A stretch of 10,592 bases of DNA from PWND01 sp964601515 (GTDB lineage: Bacteria; Bacteroidota; Bacteroidia; Bacteroidales; UBA7960): NCBI GenBank assembly GCA_964601515.1, contig CAZRNU010000109.1, positions 1 to 10,592 of the forward strand, given 5' to 3'. Below are positions 6,612 through 10,592 of the stretch, piece by piece (position 1 is the stretch's first letter; each line of letters starts with the position of its first letter). The notes beneath the pieces were generated by a model. That model saw only the letters and a list, made by a program, of their open reading frames with translations. It searched no databases and was not told where the DNA came from. Both the position numbers and the translations under genes were made by a program.

Positions 6612-7502
6612 ATGAACAACGAACGCAAGTCGGCTGCGCAAAAAGTTACCTGGATTGGCTTCTTTGCGAATCTTCTGCTAATGGTTTTTAAACTGTTTGC
6701 AGGGATTATTGGGCGAAGCTCTGCAATGATTGCAGATGCTATACACTCCCTTAGTGATTTTGCAACTGACCTTGTGGTAGTTTTTGGAATAAATATTTCC
6801 TCTAAGCCTCTCGATAGAACACATAAATACGGTCACGGTAAAGTAGAAACTCTTGCAACTGCTTTTATAGGAATTGTGCTATTTGGAGTAGGAGCGGGGA
6901 TTGCATATTCAAGTATTATCAAAATTCATTCTCATTTTTATGCTGAAAAAATTGTCCAACCCGGAATGCTGGCTTTTTATGCTGCTATTTTTTCTATCAT
7001 AATAAAAGAAATACTTTTCCAATACACAATTAGAATAGGGAAAAAGATAAAAAGCAGTGTAGTTCTAGCTAATGCATGGCATCATAGAAGCGACGTTTTC
7101 TCATCTATTGGGACACTCGCTGGTATTGGAGGTGCAATTTTTTTTGGTGAGAAATGGGTTATTCTTGATCCTATTGCTGCACTGGTTGTGAGTTTCTTTA
7201 TTTTTAAAGTAGCATTCAAAATAGCAAAAGAAGCAATTTTGGAGCTAATTGAGACTTCATTACCCAAAACAGACGAACAGGAAATATTGCAAATTGCAAA
7301 AGCTGTTGAAGGCGTTTATAATCCTCACGATTTGAAAACCCGCAAGATTGGAAATGTAATTGCAATTGACCTTCATATAAATGTGAAAGGCAGCCTTAAT
7401 GTAAAAGAAGCTCACGATATTACTGTGGTTTTAGAAGATAACCTTAGAGTTGTTTACGGCGAAGAAACTTTTATTTCTATACATGTAGAGCCACTTGATT
7501 AA
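6612..7502 (+). CDS. Cation diffusion facilitator (CDF) family metal transporter
   Basis: A 296-residue inner-membrane protein with about six helices and a C-terminal cytoplasmic domain, the usual CDF length and layout. CDF proteins export divalent metals (Zn, Cd, Fe, Mn, Co) in exchange for protons. The transport site is visible as two HxxxD motifs: H45-S-L-S-D49 in TM2 (ADAIHSLSDFATD) and H157-H-R-S-D161 in TM5 (NAWHHRSD). The HKYGHGKVETLA loop (71-82) after TM2 is also a hallmark. Two His plus two Asp in this site is most often linked to Zn/Cd transport, but the substrate cannot be fixed from sequence. The C-terminal domain (about 215-296) keeps His residues (H239, H255, H268, H291) that may bind regulatory metal. 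It sits 16 bp after nqrF and 25 bp before apbE, so it is very probably co-transcribed with both, though it is not a known Nqr component. Confidence 0.93.
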   Translation: MNNERKSAAQKVTWIGFFANLLLMVFKLFAGIIGRSSAMIADAIHSLSDFATDLVVVFGINISSKPLDRTHKYGHGKVETLATAFIGIVLFGVGAGIAYSSIIKIHSHFYAEKIVQPGMLAFYAAIFSIIIKEILFQYTIRIGKKIKSSVVLANAWHHRSDVFSSIGTLAGIGGAIFFGEKWVILDPIAALVVSFFIFKVAFKIAKEAILELIETSLPKTDEQEILQIAKAVEGVYNPHDLKTRKIGNVIAIDLHINVKGSLNVKEAHDITVVLEDNLRVVYGEETFISIHVEPLD

Positions 7503-7527
7503 TTAATAGTATTTCAAATTCGAAAAA

Positions 7528-8532
7528 ATGAAAAAAATTGTTGTTTTAGTATCTGTAATATTACTTCTCATATCATGCAGCAGAAGAGAAAAAGCATTGC
7601 AGAATATTATAATAAGAGGAGAAGTTTTTGGAACAATTTATTCTATTTCATACTTTAGTTCTGATGGAAAGAATTATAAAAATGAAATTGACAGCCTGTT
7701 TAATGAGTTTAATAACTCACTTTCTTATTACCAACCTCAGTCTTTTCTTTCACAAATAAATAGAAACGAAACCAATATTCCTGATAAGTATTTTTTGACG
7801 GTGTTTAATAAAGCATATCAAATATCTGAGGAGACCAATGGTGCATTTGATGTTACAGTTACTCCGCTTGTAAATTTGTGGGGTTTTGGTTTTGAAAAAA
7901 AAGCTGATGTAACGAAAAAGAAAATTGACAGCGTTCTCGTATTTGTAGGATACAACAAAGCAAGAATCGAGTCCGGCAGTATTGTTAAAGATGATCCTAG
8001 AGTTATGTTCGACTTTAATGCAATAGCCAAAGGATATGCTGCTGATATAATTGGAGAGTTTCTGGAGATGAAAGGTGTGAATTCATTTATGGTTGAAATA
8101 GGTGGAGATTTAATTGCCAAAGGATTAAAGCCGGGAGAGAAAAAATGGAGAATAGGTATTGAAAGACCTGCTAAAGAGTTTGATGATCCTCAGGATTGGC
8201 AATTCTTAATAGAACTGCATAATCAAGCTGTAGCCACATCAGGCAATTACAGAAGGTATTACGAAAAAGATGGAGTGAAGTATTCTCATACAATAACACC
8301 TCAAACAGGATATCCGACAGAAAATACTCTTCTTAGTGCATCTGTTATTGCCAATGATGCTATGACTGCGGATGCTTATGCTACTGCTTTTATGGTAATG
8401 GGATTGGAGAAAGCCATTGAATTTGTGGAAGCTAAAGAAGATATTGAAGCATTCTTTATTTATTCCGGTAAAAACGACATACTTGAAACGTATAAATCTT
8501 CAGGAATTGAAGTAATAGAAAGAGAGAAATAA
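7528..8532 (+). CDS. apbE: FAD:protein FMN transferase (ApbE), lipoprotein
   Basis: A 334-residue enzyme that cleaves FAD and attaches FMN to Thr of Dxx(S/T)GAT-type sites, including those in NqrB and NqrC; the operon provides both targets. The N-terminus is a lipoprotein signal with lipobox LLIS-C17. No acidic surface-export signal follows the Cys (SRREK), so it should face the periplasm from a membrane anchor. Family motifs are GAFDVTVTPLVNLWGFG (105-121), FDFNAIAKGYAAD (161-173), MVEIGGDL (188-195), VATSGNYRRYYE (235-246), HTITPQTGYP (254-263) and the Mg-site region NDAMTADAYATA (276-287). Family members often have Gly where Asn164 stands in FNAIAKGY; I believe the Asn form is common in Bacteroidota. 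Last plus-strand gene of the run; its stop codon lies in a hairpin shared with the convergent small gene. Confidence 0.96.
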   Translation: MKKIVVLVSVILLLISCSRREKALQNIIIRGEVFGTIYSISYFSSDGKNYKNEIDSLFNEFNNSLSYYQPQSFLSQINRNETNIPDKYFLTVFNKAYQISEETNGAFDVTVTPLVNLWGFGFEKKADVTKKKIDSVLVFVGYNKARIESGSIVKDDPRVMFDFNAIAKGYAADIIGEFLEMKGVNSFMVEIGGDLIAKGLKPGEKKWRIGIERPAKEFDDPQDWQFLIELHNQAVATSGNYRRYYEKDGVKYSHTITPQTGYPTENTLLSASVIANDAMTADAYATAFMVMGLEKAIEFVEAKEDIEAFFIYSGKNDILETYKSSGIEVIEREK

Positions 8533-8547
8533 TTATTATTTTTTCTC
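8524..8547. terminator. Possible bidirectional terminator spanning both stop codons
   Basis: GAGAAATAAT (8524-8533) can pair with ATTTTTTCTC (8538-8547) around a TATT loop, a 10-bp stem with one T-T mismatch. The stop codons of apbE (8530-8532) and of the convergent small gene (8536-8538) both lie in or beside the stem. A hairpin between convergent genes is where a shared terminator is expected. The stem is AT-rich and the T-run is inside its 3' arm, so strength is uncertain. Confidence 0.4.
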
Positions 8548-8736
8548 AATTATAAGGTTCTCACAGTCATTTTCTTTTTCAGAGGAGCAAGAACATGGCC
8601 TTGCTTTGCCGGTTTCAGGGTCGAATGAGCTGCCGCAGGTTTTTGTAAACTGTTCACCCGGCTTAATAAACATTTTTATTGCTATGCCGCCAATTGCTAT
8701 TGCCAATAGTATTATTGCAAAAATTATTATTTCCAT
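8536..8736 (-). CDS. Small four-cysteine membrane protein, candidate NqrM-like Nqr maturation factor
   Basis: A 66-residue protein with one N-terminal membrane helix (about 2-24, IIIFAIILLAIAIGGIAI) and a short soluble tail with four cysteines: Cys34 (KTCGSS), Cys48 and Cys50 (PCSCSS) and Cys58 (NDCEN). This layout resembles NqrM (DUF539), which has one helix, a CG after the helix near residue 33, then CxC and a last Cys. NqrM is required in Vibrio for assembly of the iron centre held by NqrD and NqrE, and is usually encoded just after apbE. Here the gene is also next to apbE, but convergent, with only 3 bp between stop codons. Cys spacing differs from Vibrio NqrM as I remember it, and the CGGLG sequence is not conserved, so the name is inferred. 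A FeoB-associated-type Cys-rich membrane protein is the main alternative. It lies 47 bp downstream of the phosphatase gene and may be co-transcribed with it, as no clear promoter is seen in the gap. Confidence 0.6.
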   Translation of the reverse strand: MEIIIFAIILLAIAIGGIAIKMFIKPGEQFTKTCGSSFDPETGKARPCSCSSEKENDCENLIIEKK

Positions 8737-8783
8737 TTGTTCTAAATTTATTTAGCAATGAAACAATTTAACTCAGCCATTGT

Positions 8784-10592
8784 TTAAAATTCTAAACCTA
8801 ATAATGTGATATCATCAATTTGATTAAACGAAAATCCTTCAAATGGACTAATCCATTTATTTAGGGCGTTTTCAATGGCATTATGTTGTTCTCTAATTGT
8901 TAATGTAGATGTTGAAGAAATTATTTCTTTTAACTGTCTCGACATAAATTTCTTTTCTTCCGGTCCACCAAACTGATCTAATATTCCATCAGTAAACATG
9001 TAGGCTCTATCGCCTTTTTCAAAGCTGAATTTGTGATAGGTAAATTCGTTCATTCTCTGGCTAATAGCGATTGTCATTTTATCCGGTTTAATAACTTCAA
9101 TTTTGTCATTGTTTGAATCTTCGAAAACTCCGTTTTGTCTAAAAATCCAAATAGGCAAACCGGCGCCTGCCCACAAACATTCGTTTTTACTTTTGTCGAT
9201 TGCCAGGAAGCTTATGTCCATTCCATCGTTTTGAGAACCTTCTGCTGATGATTGGTCTAGGGCATCAATAATTGAAGCACGAAGATGATTAAGAACCTGA
9301 GCCGGATTGTTAACGTCTTTTTTTCTGACAATTTCATTTAAAAAGCTAACACCCAACATGCTCATAAAAGCTCCAGGTACTCCATGTCCTGTGCAATCGG
9401 CTACTGCTACAAATAACCAATCTCCAATACTGGTAGCCCAGTAAAAATCTCCTGAAACAACATCCTTTGGTCTGAAAAGCACAAAATGATCTCCGATAAT
9501 TTGATCAATTTTATTGTCTTTTGGCAGTACTGCAGTTTGAATTCTTTTTGCATATCTTATTGATGACTCAATCTTCTCCTTCTGAATTTCAATATGCTCC
9601 TTTTGTTTTATTACCATGCTATGTTGCACCTCTATTTCTTCCTTTTGAGCGTTTATCTCTTCATTGGCTTCCATTAACATAGCATTCTTTTCAGTGATTA
9701 TGTTGTTGCTGCGCTTTTTTTGCTGATATCCCGTGAAAATGAAAACCACTAAAACAATTAGCAGAATTGAACCGGCAATAAAAAATGAAATCTGAGTTCT
9801 TTGCCTTTTGTTTTCCAAATCTTGCTTTTCTATAATAAGATTTTGATTTTCTATCTCCTGCTGTTTTTTTTCTGTTTCATACTTAGTTTGCATTTCCGTC
9901 AAAGCTTGTGTCTTTTCATCGTTAAACATTTGCTTATTGGTAGTAATGTATATCTCCGCATATTTTAATGCTTCTTTATAATTGCCAATCCTTTTAAAAG
10001 CCTTGAGCATGTTTTCTGAAGTGTTATTTTGAACAGGTATTGCGCCTATCTCGACAGCCAATTGATATGATTTATTCCCGTAAAAGATTGCCTTGTTGAT
10101 GTTGTCATCAAAATCAGCGCCCGGAACAGAATCTGCTATAATTAAGTGTAGGTTTGATATGTTGTTAAATACTATTGCCATCCCATTCTTATCTCCCAAC
10201 TCTTCATCAATTTTTAAAGCTTTTTGATAAAAAGTAATTGATTTTGCATAATTGCCAAGGCTTCTGTAAATATTACCAAGATTTGTGTAGCTTGATGACA
10301 TCCCAAGCCGATCGGATAATTCTTCTTTAATTTGCAAAGATTTGGTATGAAAATCTAGTGCTTTTTCGTAATCCTTTAAGTCAGAATAAATAATTCCAAG
10401 GTTGTTATATCTGGCTGCCATTCCTCTCTTATCTCCAAGCTCTTCAACAAGCTTTAAGGAAAGTTCGAGATATTTTATTGCACTTTCATAATCTTCCTGG
10501 TTTTGATATATTAAACCAATATTGTTGTACGCTCTTGACATACCTTCTTTATTCCCTGCTTCTTCATTAACTTTCAAAGATTTAAACTGATA
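8784..10592 (-). CDS. TPR / transmembrane / SpoIIE-type PP2C serine phosphatase, 5' end cut by the window
   Basis: The frame is open to the window edge; the first visible codon is Tyr at 10592 (used here as residue 1), so 602 residues are seen and the N-terminus is missing. In order: tetratricopeptide repeats with an exact 40-residue period (about 13-132), a fourth, expanded repeat, more TPR-like helices (to about 215), a charged coiled coil (about 225-265), one membrane helix (268-288, ISFFIAGSILLIVLVVFIF), a second coiled coil rich in Glu/Lys/Gln (about 292-345), and a SpoIIE/PP2C domain (about 345-602). Metal-binding acidic residues look intact: SGD382FYW, AD399CTGHGVPGAF, ND456GMD, FTD535G and ID593D594. 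Such proteins dephosphorylate anti-anti-sigma-like partners in partner-switching pathways. The periplasmic or cytoplasmic placement of the TPR part is uncertain because the N-terminus is lacking. No partner (STAS or HATPase protein) is visible in this window. Confidence 0.9.
   Translation of the reverse strand, partial: YQFKSLKVNEEAGNKEGMSRAYNNIGLIYQNQEDYESAIKYLELSLKLVEELGDKRGMAARYNNLGIIYSDLKDYEKALDFHTKSLQIKEELSDRLGMSSSYTNLGNIYRSLGNYAKSITFYQKALKIDEELGDKNGMAIVFNNISNLHLIIADSVPGADFDDNINKAIFYGNKSYQLAVEIGAIPVQNNTSENMLKAFKRIGNYKEALKYAEIYITTNKQMFNDEKTQALTEMQTKYETEKKQQEIENQNLIIEKQDLENKRQRTQISFFIAGSILLIVLVVFIFTGYQQKKRSNNIITEKNAMLMEANEEINAQKEEIEVQHSMVIKQKEHIEIQKEKIESSIRYAKRIQTAVLPKDNKIDQIIGDHFVLFRPKDVVSGDFYWATSIGDWLFVAVADCTGHGVPGAFMSMLGVSFLNEIVRKKDVNNPAQVLNHLRASIIDALDQSSAEGSQNDGMDISFLAIDKSKNECLWAGAGLPIWIFRQNGVFEDSNNDKIEVIKPDKMTIAISQRMNEFTYHKFSFEKGDRAYMFTDGILDQFGGPEEKKFMSRQLKEIISSTSTLTIREQHNAIENALNKWISPFEGFSFNQIDDITLLGLEF
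10197..10556 (-). repeat. Three 120-bp TPR-coding repeats
   Basis: Three consecutive 40-codon units within the phosphatase gene begin with GNKEGMS, GDKRGMA and SDRLGMS, each with NNxG or TNLG, IY, an aromatic at the turn and a closing EEL. A fourth unit starts at 10196 with GDKNGMA. The end of a preceding unit (KSLKVNEEA) is visible up to the window edge, so the array continues outside. The units are diverged at DNA level, so this is a protein repeat rather than a recent duplication. Confidence 0.85.

Noticed and set aside
7818..8120. 100-codon minus-strand open frame inside apbE
   Set aside because: It lies fully antisense to conserved ApbE motifs and shows no family features.
10575..10577. 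TTG as the start of the TPR-SpoIIE phosphatase
   Set aside because: The frame continues to the window edge with TPR-like sequence (YQFKSLKVNEEA), so the codon is an internal Leu and the gene is simply truncated.
1..10592. Rnf complex instead of Nqr
   Set aside because: NqrD/E and NqrC are related to RnfE/A and RnfG, but NqrA and an NqrF with ferredoxin-FAD-NAD domains are present and there is no RnfB or RnfC.
1..10592. CRISPR array, tRNA/rRNA gene, insertion sequence, riboswitch or defence island
   Set aside because: No direct repeats with spacers, no cloverleaf or rRNA-like stretch, no transposase or terminal inverted repeats, and all gaps are short and explained.

Overview
The window comes from an AT-rich member of the Bacteroidota. 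Three things point there: a type IX secretion system (T9SS) plug-domain gene, promoters of the Bacteroidota type (TTTG ... TAnnTTTG), and no Shine-Dalgarno sequences in front of the genes. Order and genus cannot be decided from the sequence alone.

Layout. The left end (1-497, minus) is the 5' part of a T9SS plug (DUF5103-type) gene running off the window. A short intergenic region (498-635) carries two divergent promoter candidates, one reading left into the plug gene and one reading right into nqrA. From 636 to 8532 the plus strand holds one tightly packed run: nqrA, nqrB, nqrC, nqrD, nqrE, nqrF, a cation diffusion facilitator (CDF) gene and apbE. Gaps are 16-75 bp, and nqrC and nqrD overlap by 4 bp. 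Facing apbE with 3 bp between the stop codons is a 66-aa minus-strand gene for a small membrane protein with four cysteines, which I read as a divergent NqrM-like factor. Behind it (8784-10592, minus, 5' end cut off) is a TPR / transmembrane / SpoIIE-type PP2C phosphatase.

How the genes work together. NqrA-F form the sodium-pumping NADH:quinone oxidoreductase. All recognisable cofactor sites are present: the NqrF 2Fe-2S cysteines and the FAD and NADH motifs, the paired Cys of NqrD and NqrE, and the covalent FMN threonines of NqrB (SGAT) and NqrC (here SGGT). ApbE is the flavin transferase that attaches those FMNs. NqrM is known in Vibrio to be needed for maturation of the NqrD/E iron centre. 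If the small gene is NqrM, this single locus holds both the complete pump and its two known maturation factors. The CDF metal transporter inside the run is the least expected member.

I see no CRISPR array, RNA gene, insertion sequence or phage gene. The window reads as core energy metabolism; the most interesting parts are the small Cys protein, the CDF insertion and the divergent promoter region.
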